This document shows, in pieces, positions 21,310 to 33,165 of a stretch of 64,000 bases of DNA (its first letter is position 1; each line of letters begins with the position of its first letter). The notes under the pieces are model-generated. The model saw nothing but the letters and a program-made list of their open reading frames with translations. It made no database searches and was not told where the DNA came from. The position numbers and the translations under genes are program-made. The DNA is from Tetrastigma voinierianum. Taxonomy: Eukaryota; Streptophyta; Magnoliopsida; Vitales; Vitaceae. Where the stretch lies: positions 310,001-374,000 of the forward strand of contig JAEQBH010005424.1 of NCBI GenBank assembly GCA_016808115.1, read 5' to 3'.

Positions 21310-24068
21310 TACGCCAACAACGTCGAAAAAATAATACATATAAGTTTTGGCGACCAAATGTGGGCCGCCATAAAATAAAAAATGGAGGGGAGAACTTTAA
21401 GATGAACCAAATGAAAGTCCCTGCACAGAGCTCTCCTCTCGGATCCTTACCTTCTCTACCATTCGCTCAGTCGCCTGAGGCTATCGCTTGCCCCATGGCT
21501 ATCAATGCACAAAACTCCAGGATTCAACAAGAACTCGAGGGAGCAGTCTAATGAGCCCGCATGCCGCTTTGGAACGTCTGTCGTTCTTAGCAAAATGTTG
21601 TGTTTGAACGCATTAACACCCGTGAACTATTTGCAAAGACTGAGATCACAGCACTACTAAGAGTCCTCCTCCATGGCCTCCTCGTCTCTACCCGTCGGGA
21701 TCGAGAGAGAAGACACTTCCATCCCAACCACCCCGACATTCAGCAAAAAGGAAGTCCCGTCAACCCTCCCCAGTGGAGCAACCCCAACCCGCCCCACGCC
21801 GGCCCCTTCGAAAGCCGTCAAGGCATCTCGAACCCTAGCTAGCTCCTCCTCCACCCGTGCCTTCGCTTCACCTGCCAGGACAACAACCAGTCGGGCGACC
21901 TAAGCTTTTGCCTTAGCTTCATCCCTCTTTTTTTTTCGCATCCGCGATCCTCTCTATGCCCTCCTTGGCCTTCCATTCCCAGTGCTTAGATCTAATTCGT
22001 CTCACCTAACCATCTTCCAAAGGCCTAAAGGTTTCTCGGGCAACGACCGAGCATAGCGGTCGTAGCCTTCAGATCGCCCAACCGAGATGGAGCTCCCTAC
22101 GCTAGCTGCTCCATAAACTTAGATAAAGAATGATAACCTATGAAAGGAGAGAGGCGTTAAGAAAACTGGCCAGCGTGAGACTCACAATCAAATAATTAAA
22201 GTCTCCAACATACCAAATACCGTACCGCCCCGCTTGCCATGGTCGCTAATGTATCTCGCTCGCTCCCACACGTCATGTGGATCTTTATCTAAGTAGTCGA
22301 GGAAGGGGATGGAATATTCTTCAGAGAGAGCCACCATTGATATTCAAAGATTGGTGGGGTAGATCTCCGTGATATCGCCAATGTAAGCATCCTCCGATCA
22401 AGCGGGTTCCAACGGTCGATGATCGACCGTAAGTATCAATCCGGATATACATTCGGCCGAGGGTGATCCCACTTCATCGGATTCGACCTGGTGTTCAAGA
22501 CCAACCCATCAGGTCCCCCTCGTCTACTCGAGGCCGCCAATTGCGGTTGAACCCGCCTAATAGGAGAGCAACCAAGATAACTACCGCTCCTGGGCGCAGG
22601 AGCCTCACCCACAACGCATGCTACTCACGGGCCAAGAGGCCCCTGACTGAAATCCTGTCCTCTAGCGATGCACAAGCCTCCCTGGGGACACTTCTAAAGG
22701 CGCCTCCCAAAGCCGACGCAGCACTGGCAGGATCGCTCCCGAGAGTCCACGCATCACTTTCGGCCTCTCGAACCTCTCGATCCAACTGCATGGGGCCAGT
22801 CGTCATTGCCCTGGTCCCCTCAAAGCCGAGGTAGTCTCCTTTCGAGCACTTCGCGGCCATTGTAACCGCTACGCAAATCTAGCAACTGCGCCAAACATAT
22901 TCTTCCCTCTCCTCAGCCGATTCACTTGAGATTGGATCCACCTAATCCACAAAGCTTTCTGGGCCAAATGTGGCTCAACCTCGACCGTCCAACCTTTTGC
23001 CTTTCTTCTCTTCTTCGCCACCGGGGGTAGATCAGTGAATCTCATATTTCTACAAGGGCGACGATCGGGCCAAACGGGTTAACCAAGGCTCTTCAGCGAT
23101 CTCACTGAGGTTTCAGTGCATCTCGCAGCAGAGCTACCTAGGATTGACTTTGTGGAGGTCGGCAAGAGTAAAGTGTTCGCCTTTAACAAGCCTCATCAAG
23201 CAACAAGCCAGGATGATGAGAATCCATGTGTGAGTGGCGACACCTAATTCCCGCGGGAGTTCATGATAAGAGGACGTCGTATTGCGCCCCCCAAAGGATC
23301 TTTAGAAGCCATCCGGGATGCGCTCCTGCACTAGCCTTTCCACTCCAAATTAACCAATGGGCTCACTGCGCTTACACAAAAATTTCAGAAAAGAAGAACA
23401 TGTTAAAACACACAAAATTCTAGAAATGAAGGGCATGTCAAAAACACAGACGACCTAAGGTAATACAAGTCCCACCAAGCTTAAACAAACCTGGGAATGA
23501 GAAAGACTGGTTCAGGTCAAAGGGAAGCCCTGGAGAGCCCGGAGTCTCGTACCACGGACCTTTAACCAAATAACCCTTTCTCATTTTTGGCCTGTGGAGT
23601 TCAGAGCCTAGTTACAAATTGTAATGGGCCATGGGTCGACATAGATAGGCATCTCTAACCAAGCTTCAAAGTGTAAATGAAACAAATCTCTACCAATGAA
23701 ATATCCTACTAGTAGAGAAATTTTAGCACACTGCAACCCATAAGAATCCGAAAGACATTCGAATGTACAAGTGCGTATGCGCCCTGAGCTTGGCGTAGGA
23801 ACCCGCTTTCCACCAAAGAAGGCTGACTCGGAGGCAAAGTCCAAACAAAGAAATCGACTTCGAGTAAAAATAAACGATACTATCCCGCTCCCATTGTCAG
23901 GTAGCCGCGCCCCGCCTAACATCCTTTTTTTAAATCAATGGCTGCAAGGACTCTGTCTCAAGGACCTCAAGTCCCCATGCATAGAAGCGATTACTATTGC
24001 ATGCTTCCCTCTGGGTCCCTCTACGCCCCAACCTAACTGATGGAAGTTTCTTCGTGACCTCTCGTCAT
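21310..24068 (-). pseudogene. Tat antisense gene of G1 (aORF-type), decayed
   Basis: Minus-strand open blocks lie at 23608-23922 (with FGGKRVPTPSSGRIR), 22621-22860 (AAKCSKGDYLGFEGTRAM...) and 21657-21854 (EEELARVRDALTAFEGAG). Another, at about 22336-22221, reads SIPFLDYLDKDPHDVWERAR, then YISDHGKRGGT. The last is followed by a GTATTT...TTTCATAG intron candidate and then sequence including KHWEWKAKEG, which matches SKHWERKAKEG in the fragment at 42256-42640. The C-terminal part is rich in Glu/Ala/Arg and looks coiled-coil. Tat-lineage elements are known to carry extra genes, some antisense, between pol and the 3' LTR; no function is assigned here. Confidence 0.6.
22138..22220 (-). other. Candidate 83-nt intron in the G1 antisense gene
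   Basis: On the minus strand a GTATTT donor (22220) and a pyrimidine-rich TTTCATAG acceptor (22138) flank 83 nt with an in-frame stop (TGA). The upstream exon is open for about 40 codons and ends in phase 0 at the donor. The fragment at 42256-42640 has an intron candidate at the same place and phase after a similar HG motif. Confidence 0.55.
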
Positions 24069-24405
24069 TCTACAAGCAAACAAACAGATAAAAGGGGATC
24101 ATCCAAAAGACAAAAAAATCCCCCTCTATATGTCTAACAACCCGCTAGCGACAAAACCTAAGAGCCCCATCGACAAATGATGTTCGCACCCTCAAGAAGA
24201 AACGAGAACTTTCTGATCCAAAAATACTTGACAAATAGAGATACAAACTAGTTTCAAGAAAAAAAACTCACTAAAAAATTAAAAGTTGTGAAGGGATCTC
24301 CGACAATTCCTCTTAAAGAACAGTTCGTAGAAACACGGGAGAAAGGAATTTGCAATAGGTAAAGAGCTTTGCGAAATCATAAAAAGAGAAAGCCTCGGAT
24401 CCCAA

Positions 24406-24421
24406 CCCCTATATATAGGGG
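24406..24421. promoter_or_regulatory. Palindromic TATA box upstream of the antisense gene
   Basis: cccctatatatagggg is a perfect 16-bp palindrome containing TATATA. It lies about 340 bases upstream of the first minus-strand ATG at 24068 and inside the element, not in the LTR, so it could drive the antisense gene separately. Confidence 0.5.
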
Positions 24422-24629
24422 AAAAACATCAACGAACGCATTAAATGTGCCATCAGGACATCATGCGCCGCAGATATATTAGGAAACATGCGCTACCCAC
24501 GCACGCATTCAATGCGCCACCTTACGGCAGACCATCGTAATGATGCACTCTCCAGCCCTTTCAACTTTCCACACTTAAAGTTTAGAAACACCGTATTTTC
24601 CCCAACTGAAAAAGCACAAACCTTCAACC

Positions 24630-24643
24630 GGGGAAAATGGGGG
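24630..24643 (+). promoter_or_regulatory. Polypurine tract of G1
   Basis: ggggaaaatggggg, followed by cat, directly abuts the LTR at 24647. Strand and position are those of a plus-strand 3' polypurine tract. Confidence 0.7.
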
Positions 24644-24646
24644 CAT

Positions 24647-25210
24647 TGTTGTTACCTTGATCTTCGGATCCTCCAAACATCAACCTGGGCAAGAATGTGA
24701 AACCTCGCAAAAAGGTGTGATCCATGTGTGCCTGGCCACCTTTCCTCGATAATTAAGTCAGTAAAAAAAAACGAAGAAAAAGAAGCAGAGAGTTTTAGCA
24801 CCGTTCAAATGCCCTTACCTCGTGGGAGATCTCTCTGATTTATAGGGCATGGTTCGCCAATCTTCCCTTAATTTTAGGGATAAAATTTGTTCTTCCTTAT
24901 TAAGGATTAATATTCTGAAAAATAAGAGAGTTGGAAACTGGGAATCCCGTTGATAAATATCTTTTTTGTTTATTTTCCTCTTTTGTATGCTTATCCATAA
25001 CGAACTTCCCATACGCAGTGGGGTGGCCGACTAGGGGACTTGAAACCCTAAACGGGCTGTCATGAAGTGAGTCTCTAATAGGACACTCTGGCTTTCTCAA
25101 ATGAGTTTTTAGACTCTCCCGTCTAGCTAGTTCCTGCCTGGTTTTAATATGGTAAGTGGCCTTGGGCCCATCGAGTAGTGAGTTTAGGTCTAAAGACCAT
25201 GGTACTCACA
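24647..25210 (-). mobile_element. Tat-family LTR at the 3' side of G1, in minus orientation
   Basis: The unit runs TGTTGTTACC...GGTACTCACA (564 bp). The end TGTGAGTACCATGG is the true LTR start, because the same terminus occurs at 33535 (G2) and 47708 (G3), each next to unrelated flank. Judged by the primer-binding sites of G2 and G3, this LTR is therefore on the minus strand. Yet a plus-strand polypurine tract abuts its other end. Either the 3' LTR is inverted or it belongs to another copy. Confidence 0.7.
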
Positions 25211-25239
25211 CCCCCAACCTAATATTTCGTGGCCGCCGC

Positions 25240-25359
25240 CACGTTTGGTTTCTAGGTTTTTTTTTTTTTGGTTCTGAAAAAACACTAAATTCATAAAAAC
25301 AAAAACAATTTTTAAAAATTGTTCTCAAGAACAATTTTTAAAAACATAAACCAAACGTG
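25240..25359. mobile_element. Small MITE with 12-bp inverted ends
   Basis: Perfect terminal inverted repeats CACGTTTGGTTT (25240-25251) and AAACCAAACGTG (25348-25359) enclose an AT-rich core with an inner inverted repeat (ttgttctcaagaacaa). The 120-bp unit has no coding capacity. No clear target duplication was identified, so the superfamily is left open. Confidence 0.7.
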
Positions 25360-25455
25360 CCCTTAGAGTTTGTTTTCTAGATACTATTCAAGCTCGAGGG
25401 TGAAGTTAGAGGTTCTTTCTAGTATTTTTCTACTCATAATTTTCTAGAGTGTCCA

Positions 25456-28056
25456 TGTAAAACCTGAGAAAAATTAAATTTTTCTGAAAAATGGTAAACA
25501 AGAATTTCTTGGCTGAAAACTGAAATTTCATATATTCCTGATGATGAAACTACCGCGCTGCTAAACTGCCTCGCGAAATCTAGCTACCACGCCGACCCCG
25601 CTCACTGAGACTCGCCGAATTGCACGCTTCGGGAGGCGTATGGTACGATGCCACATGGCACCTCGCCAAAGAGTGATACAATGGCAAGAGCTATGTGTGG
25701 TGCGCTCAGATGTGTGTGGCTCATAATTGGGGCTTCACATGATCGACGCATGCAATAAAAAGAAATAAAGGAATTAAGAAAAAGGAAAAATAAAATAATA
25801 ATAATAATAATAATAAAATAATAAAAAATAAAAAAGCATAAAAGTCAAAACAAATAGACAAACAGGGAGAAGAGCGTCGGGAGAGATTTTTTATTTTTTT
25901 TATTTTTCTTCTCTTCGCTTCTTTATCAGATCTACGAAAATAGACCGCAGGTTTTCGTCAGGACTGAAGACAAAGTTGATCTACGCGACGAGATCTACGC
26001 ATGGATACCAAAATCTTGGAGTTTTGTCAAACTCCACGAAGTAGGGAATTTTCCTATTTGTGTTATTTCTACCATAAAGGTCATTTAATGGTTTGGAATT
26101 GGCTTAGAAGCCGTGAAAGGTCAGAATTTCGGGCCAAATTTTTGGATCGCATAGGGAATTTTTAGGAATTTTCGTGGATCTATTTGACAATCCCAAGCAA
26201 TTTCTGACTATTTTCGACGCTTCCGGGGCTTTCCAATTTTCGAGACTGCTTTTGGCCAAAGCCATGACAATTTTCTGTGATCATTTTCAAAGTGGGGCCC
26301 CGGGACCGTGTCGAGAGCTTGTTTTGCCCGGATCGATGTCTCTGCTTTTGTGGGTGTGTTTTGGTATCACAATATTCTAAGTGATTAACCGTGAAGTGGA
26401 CCAAGAGGTGCCTGCGCTTTATATGCATGAGGACAGCCATATTTGTGTGTTATTACAGAAAATGAACACTTTGAATAGTAATGTGAATAGTGAGTACCAA
26501 TCATTTTTTTGGTGTGAAATGTATGGTCGGGAGCGGTTCAAAAAATGAATTGTTGCTTTTATTAATTAGCCCATGTGAGCTAATTTTGGTTTAATTGATT
26601 GTGAATTTGCATAACATGATTTATGTGATTTAATTATGTTAATATATATGCATGTGAATATATTAGCATGAATATATTGGAATTGGCACCATGCATTCCA
26701 TATGCACCGGGTAACTGTAAAATTAGGTGTGAGTGTACAGTTGAGATCAACACCGTGTTAGGTAATTGATGCAGGTCGTGAGTACATTTGTCAGGGATCA
26801 AACACTCAGTGCGATTAGCAGGCTCGACTAATAAGACAACGTCCAAATGAGTCCATCAAGTTAAGAAAATGGAAATGGCTCATTGCATTTCATATGCACT
26901 GGGGCACCCTAGAACAATAGGAGTGAGTGCATGAGGTTGTTTCTTGAGAGAATTGTTCGGAGGGTTTACCAACAATATTATTTATCGAAGTGTGTCCACT
27001 ACAACACCGAGAGTCATTCATATAATATCAACCGCTGAGTCCGCCCAATCGATACATCTAGGTTGGTCCATATAACATCAATCGCCTAATCCGCCCAATT
27101 GATAGCGGAAGTTAATCTGATGGTTGTCCGCCGTATTATCGCCATCTGAATCATTCCACCATTTATATCTGAGGGTCAGTTCACGGCCAAAAACAACACT
27201 GGTCGAATGGTTTCATCTGCCGCAATTTACGTTCAGGAGTCATGAGAACTCGTGAGGCTTTTACTGGGTGTAAGAGACCCGCGATATCATAGTTCTATGG
27301 GTGTAAGAGAATCGCGTATCATCTCAAAGTTATGTTGCCCAAAGAAGACACGATCGCGTTACCATGACGTCGTCAGGATGTGAGCCTGATCGACGCCAGA
27401 TCACGCCTATCGACATCAGATTTGGGTAATGGAGCGCCGAGGGCTCGATACTGTCATTGCAATACCGCACAATTGTCAAGCAATTACGATATGATGTGAG
27501 ACTAGCTCAAGTGAGTGACTCTCGATATATTACTCATCGTATTATTATCGGGAGTGATGGAGCAAGCGAGAACTCGTACATGGGTATATGAGTCGAGTCT
27601 CATTCATGGCATGTAGATACCAGTGAGACATGTGTATGCTGTAATTTGGATGTGTGTTTGATTATGCCACCACGTAGATGCGTGCACTTAGCGGAGAGTC
27701 TCAGAGGAAATTATCACTATCGCTACGACCCATGTGGGACTTTCTCAGTAATAAATGTGTGCACTACCACACCAAGATTCTGGACCAAGATACATGAAGA
27801 AAGCCTGGATTGAGCTTTAATATATATTTTAAATATATATGGGTTGTATTTATTTGTATAAGAGCACACTTAAACTCTATGACTAGAGTTTATAGTCGTG
27901 CTTATATACTACACATGCAGGGTCCATGTCATTATTTTACTCAGATATATACTATGTGTGGTCATTGTTGATTATTGGGACAGTTGTACTCGTAGAGCTC
28001 CCCGTACGAAGGAGACTCTCTCCGCCCGATTGCGGAGTGGTGCCTGCAACCCGACA
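25456..28056 (+). mobile_element. LTR B: 5' LTR of gag-only chromovirus derivative
   Basis: Starts TGTAAAACCTGAGAAAAATT and ends near aacccgaca. It matches LTR C almost throughout by eye, including CTAGCTACCACGCCGACC, an (ATA)n run at the same place, CATAAAAG(t/c)CAAAACAAATAG and the tail. Left flank gTCCA and right flank of LTR C TCCAa share TCCA, a possible partial target duplication. Length about 2.6 kb. Confidence 0.8.
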
Positions 28057-28619
28057 TTCACGAGTATTCAGGGGTTGACGAGCTGTCAACCCAATTTCTG
28101 CCACGCCAACTTAAAATTTTATGTATAGGCACTAACACTTCACTAGGGTTTGAGGACATGGGCTTAGCCATTGCTATTAAGTGAAATTGATAATAGCGCC
28201 AGGCTTGGTAGTATCGGGAGGCTTAGTACACTAATACCTAGGGAGTTCATGGGATCGTTTAGACCATCGCATGCATGGTGTGTTTCGTGGTTTGTGTCTT
28301 GACATGTGTTCCATGCCTAGATTGTGCAAGATTGCGTGGTTATTGCGCGGAAAATTATATGCATGGCATATCATATGTGAAGAAGTGGAATGCTAAGGTT
28401 AGAACTATATCCCCAGGGGTTCGAAAACGAAATGAACTCGAAGTATTGAATTTTATCAGTCAAATAAAATGAGTGGTTGGTAAGTAGCGGGGTTTCTGAT
28501 TTTAGCGTATGAACGGGTCAGTTCATGGTTGTTAAATCTATTAGCAATTGCATGTGCACATTAGTTAGACCGGGAAATGAGATTAAATAAAGTTTGTTGC
28601 CATTTGACATGTGTGGGGA

Positions 28620-29180
28620 TGGCAAGTCGAGGTCGAGGACATAGAGGTCAGCCCACGAGGTGTTAGCCACACTAGCAATATTTGACTCAAGCAGGCTCGA
28701 TTAGGCCGTTGAGTTGCAAATGCTACCATTGCAATGTGCTAGTAAATGCAGTCGTGGAGGTCCGAGTAACCTCTTGAGGTTTAGGTCACATCATCCTTCG
28801 CTTATGGGGTAGTGGATCCGATGGTGGCAGACCATTGGTCTCAGAGATTGAGAATGTATCGAGGCCATGGATATTACCTTCGATGCACCTAAGATCGCTA
28901 ACTGCCTGGGCCATAGAGGGTGAGTCCATGTGTGGGACCAAGCTAAGACCTTTAAGGATTTAGAGGCATGATCAAGAGTTCATGGCTCTCTTACGACAAG
29001 TATTTTCCTACACGTTAGACATGCCAAGGCCCAAGAGTTCTAGAGTCGCAATACGTGATGACTACGTGGCCACGTATTTAGCCTGTGTCAGATTTGAGAG
29101 AATGGACTCCGGTTGTCCATTCAGGGTAAGATTTGTGGGCCTCCGCCTCAAGACATGGGCTCTACGGTCGTGGCGCCTCT
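28620..29180 (+). pseudogene. Gag remnant of the two-LTR derivative
   Basis: It begins with MASRGRGHRG-like codons at 28620, the usual Arg/Gly-rich start of plant chromoviral gag. From about 28740 it is closely similar at the DNA level to P1 gag at 6532-6720 (ggatccgatggtggc, gaccattggt). The rest is frameshifted. Confidence 0.7.
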
Positions 29181-29339
29181 AAATGGCAGAGAGATGGAGG
29201 ACGCACAAGGTATCTGAGACAGCAGAAAGCCGGTGGGAAGAGAAAGAGGATCAACCTTCTTGAGCTCAATAGAGGTTAAGGCCTCTGGAAAAGCCATTGT
29301 ATGGGAAAATTTTCCCTTAGATCTAGGGTAAGAGTTACC

Positions 29340-29450
29340 GATATGGTAGACATATCTAAGCCTTGATGTCATTCTCGACATGGATGAGCTTGACAACCCA
29401 TCGGGTCATTGCAGATTGTGACCTCGAGGCGGTTATCATACCCGACACGG
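29340..29450 (+). pseudogene. Protease/RT junction remnant
   Basis: In shifting frames this reads DVILDMDEL, then NHRVIADCD. This is the end of the aspartic protease region (DVILGMDWL...HRAxIDC) of gypsy pol. Nothing of RT, RNase H or integrase follows before the polypurine tract, so about 3 kb of pol is missing compared with P1. Confidence 0.6.
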
Positions 29451-29499
29451 TCTTGAGTTGTACAAGGTAGCATATGCATGTGAGTGATACAGACGCGCG

Positions 29500-29530
29500 T
29501 GAATTTCGGGACGCAAATTGCTAAGGAGAA
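29500..29530 (+). promoter_or_regulatory. Polypurine tract of the derivative
   Basis: The box tttcgggacgcaaattg is followed by ctaaggagaa, directly before LTR C. It corresponds to gggacgaaattc...aaggggagaagaa in P1. Confidence 0.7.
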
Positions 29531-29853
29531 TGAAACCTTGGTAAAAATTCAATTTTTTCCTAAAATGGTAAACAAGTAATTTTAGGTTAAACCGGAAATT
29601 TCTAGATCTCGGATGACGAAACGACCCGCCAAGAACTCGGGTCTTGCGAAATCTAGCTACCACGCCGACCCTCAACGGTTCCAAGACTAAATTTAATCTG
29701 CACGCTTTTCGAGGCATATGGTGCCTGATGTCACATTGCACCCCAGAGAGCGACACGTGGCAAAGAGAGCTATGTGGCGCACTCAACGCCCATCACCACA
29801 CGATCAATGCACGCAATAAAAAGAAATAAAGTGAATTAAGAAAAAGAAAATAA

Positions 29854-29884
<31 letters not shown>

Positions 29885-31996
29885 TAAAAAAATAAAAAAG
29901 CATAAAAGCCAAAACAAATAGACAAACGGGGAGAAGAGCGTGGAGAGAGATTTTATTTTATTTTTTCTTCTCTTCGCTTCTTTCGGGAGCATAATAAAAT
30001 AAGATTCAGAGGTTTTCTGGTCGGATCAAGACAAAGTTGATCTTACGCTACGAGAGCCACGCCGACACCAAAATCTTGGAGTTTTGTCTAACTCCATGAG
30101 GTAGGGAATTTTCCTACTTGTGTTATTTCTAGTATAAAGGTCATTTAATGGTTTGGAATTGGCGAGGCTCGTGAGCAATATACTCAGTCCCAAAATTTGG
30201 ACCGAGTGTAGGAATTTTTAGAATTTTCTGACTATTTGACAACTGGCCAAATTTTGGGACTATTTGATCGACGCCCTGCCGAATTTTCACAGACTGCTTT
30301 TGCATACCAAGATGTAATCTTTTCTGACTATTTTCAGCAAATTCCTGACCGTGTTGAGGTTTGTTTGCCTGACTTACGCCTTCGGGTTCTCATGCACATG
30401 TTTTGTGACACAATATTCGCACATTTGAACCACATGAACTAAGAGGTGCCTTGCTTTTATATAGTCTCGAGATTTGGGCCATTTTGTGTGTTATTACTTA
30501 GAAAATGAATAACGTGAATAGTAACGGAATAGTGACATAAATTTTTTTTGTGAAAATGTGTATGGTTGAGTTATTCAAAATGAATTGCTCACGCTTATTA
30601 ATTGGGGACAGAGCTAATTCTGTGTAATTGATTGTGAATTCGCATAACATGTTTTATGTGATTTAATTATATTAATATATATGCATGTGAATATATTAGC
30701 ATGAATGTGTCGAATTGACATCATGCATTCCATATACAATCGGGCAACCTAGAAATTAGGTGAGTGCATAGTTGAGGATCGGCTAATCACGTGTTAGGTG
30801 TTCGATGGTGTGTCGTGAGTACATCGGTTGTGGATCAACACCGCAGAGGGTGTTGATTATGGATTGACTAATGCGACAACGCTCAATGAGTCGCATCGGT
30901 TAAGAAAATGGAAATAGCCTATCAGATTTTATATTGACTGTAAAATCTTAACAGAGTATATGAGGTGGTTTCTCGAGAGAATTGTTGAATAATTATTAAT
31001 GCTATTTATCTGGAGGTCCACTACAAGACTGAGCATTACCTGTTATAATATCAATCGTCAGCTCACCCAATCGACATAAGACGGAGGGTTGTCCACAAAA
31101 TAGATTATCGGAGTCTGTCCACTATTTATATCGGAGGGTTGTCCACTAAAAACAAATACCTTTGTTTGGAAATGGTTTTCATTCATGGCAAAATGCATGT
31201 TTGAGGGAGTAAGTGAGAACTCGAGGCGATGGGTGCAAGAACCGCTGAGCATCATAGTTCTCAGACAAAGAGACCATGTATCACCCGAAGCAGGCTGTCA
31301 AAGATGACATCATGCAGCCATCATGAGACGCCTGCCAGGGCAGAGAGTCGGATTGACTTGAGATTGTCGTCATCAATTTTTGATTTGCAATGGGAGCCGG
31401 CCAGGCGTCACATTTGGGAGAATTTAATACCGTTACAATCACAAGCAATTGCTGTGATGATGTGAGACGTGAATGCGAGTGACTGATATTACTTCACGAC
31501 ATATTGAGTGATGGAGGCATTTGATATGAGCATGTAGTCGAGTCTCATTCATGGCATGTGTGATATCTGTGTGTATATTATGTCACTGGATGTGTGTTTG
31601 ATTATGCTACCATTGCATGTGCACTTAGCAGAGTAGCCCCTTTGGTCGAGATTATCACTACCGGGCTTTGCTTACCTCACGGGACCCCTTGCAGCTCAGG
31701 TGCGACGGTCACTCATTCAGACCATATGGAAGAAAGCCTGACAGGGCTTAATATATGCATTTTGTAAATATATAAGGGTTGTATTTATTTGTGCAGAGTG
31801 ATGTAGTCTGAACCCAGCACTCATATTTACAAATACGCCATTATACGTCGTGATCACCATGCTCAAACGACCTTATCTTACCTTTTACATGTGACCGTGG
31901 TGGTCATTGTTGATTATCGTAATATAGCCAGACTGTATAGGCCTCCCGTGCATGTGCCGAGATCATTGAGTTGTGGAGCCGCGTCAGAACCCGACA
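29531..31996 (+). mobile_element. LTR C: 3' LTR of gag-only chromovirus derivative
   Basis: Starts TGAAACCTTGGTAAAAATTC and ends ...aacccgaca, like LTR B. Shared landmarks include the (ATA)n run (29856-29881), GGAGAAGAGCGT, AATTTTCCTAC and ATTATCACTA(c/t)CG. LTRs B and C differ by many indels and substitutions, so the insertion is old, though their alignable blocks are much closer to each other than to LTR A. Confidence 0.8.
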
Positions 31997-31999
31997 TCC

Positions 32000-33155
32000 A
32001 ATTTATTCAAGTGGTTGGATTGTTATTCAATGCACCCGGTTTTAAATACACAAATTCAAGTGGTGTGTGTAATTCACCCCGATCCATTGTAATGAAGATA
32101 TAAACGAGAAGTTTCTAAGAATTTTTTGTATTACCAGAACTACCATTTTTAGATCAAGAAAAAAAAAAGGTTCTTTTTGTTGGGATGATTTAGTCACCAT
32201 GGAATATCAAGAACAAGATTATTTTGGTGGTTTATCAATCCACCATAATTATAAGAATAATAGTGGTAAATGCCAATCCAATATGATCAAATAGCACTGG
32301 GGTGACAAATGTCAACTTTCAAAATTATAAATCGGGCTTATGGTTGTGTCAATCCATTGAAATGTAAATAAGTAGTTTAGGAGGTTGGGTCAATCCACAT
32401 AATAAAAGCAACAAATGGGTGATTATGTCAACCTTCAGAAAATGAAAGTGTAGATGGATGGCTAAGCCAATCTACAAAGAATAAGAAGATAAGATAATAA
32501 CACATCTTATATAATATGATAAACCTCTAATGATGAAACTTTCTTTCACGCCAGAACTGGTGTAAAAATAATCCACTATAGCATCGAAACTGCATAAGAT
32601 GTCACACACCCAAGACACTCACAACATTCGTTTTACCTCTAAGACTTTTCATGTAAAGACTATGTTTTTATCACTCTCTTCGATGTGGTAACCTCGATGT
32701 TTCACACCAATCCTTTTAACTTTATGTGATTAAAAGAATAATCTTTAAAACTCCTTTCAATTGCTGGAATTCCTCCTAGATTTGTCCGTTGTTCTCATGT
32801 TGTCTCTATATAAACCCAAATGATCCGATTATAGAAGAAGGGAGGCCAATTTCATTAGTCAAGAAAACAATTGTTTCCATTGGTGGAAAAAGGGGCTGCA
32901 GCGGTGAGGCCCATGGTGATGAATTCACATGAAAAGGAGAAATATTCTTTCCCCTCCTCCAAGTGCGGCTGCTTTTGACAGCTCACATATATGGGCTGGA
33001 CCCTACTTTTTTATATTTGTTTTCTCTCGTATCTAAGAATAAACTCCCATGTGAAGAAAAAGAAGAGAAACAGTAAAAGACGTCACCCTCTGATCTCTTT
33101 GTGATTAGTTCTCATTCGTTATGAGATTTTCTCTCTCATATGTTATCCTTTCTCT
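32000..33155. other. Non-coding interval with a TATA-like box
   Basis: No recognisable gene. It contains the minisatellite (32194-32505) and, at 32803-32817, tctctatataaaccc, a good plant TATA-box match on the plus strand. tgttgggatga at 32179 could be an LTR start, but no matching end or primer-binding site was found. Confidence 0.4.
32194..32505. repeat. About 39-bp degenerate minisatellite, 8 units
   Basis: A start motif (t/c)CAA(t/c)C(c/t)A recurs at 32235, 32273, 32312, 32349, 32390, 32428 and 32467, with a related unit start at 32194 (tcaccatg). Spacings are 41, 38, 39, 37, 41, 38 and 39. Units share an A/T-rich middle and a GTGG or GGTTRTG-like end. No coding frame spans it. Confidence 0.75.
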
Positions 33156-33165
33156 ACGTGATTAA

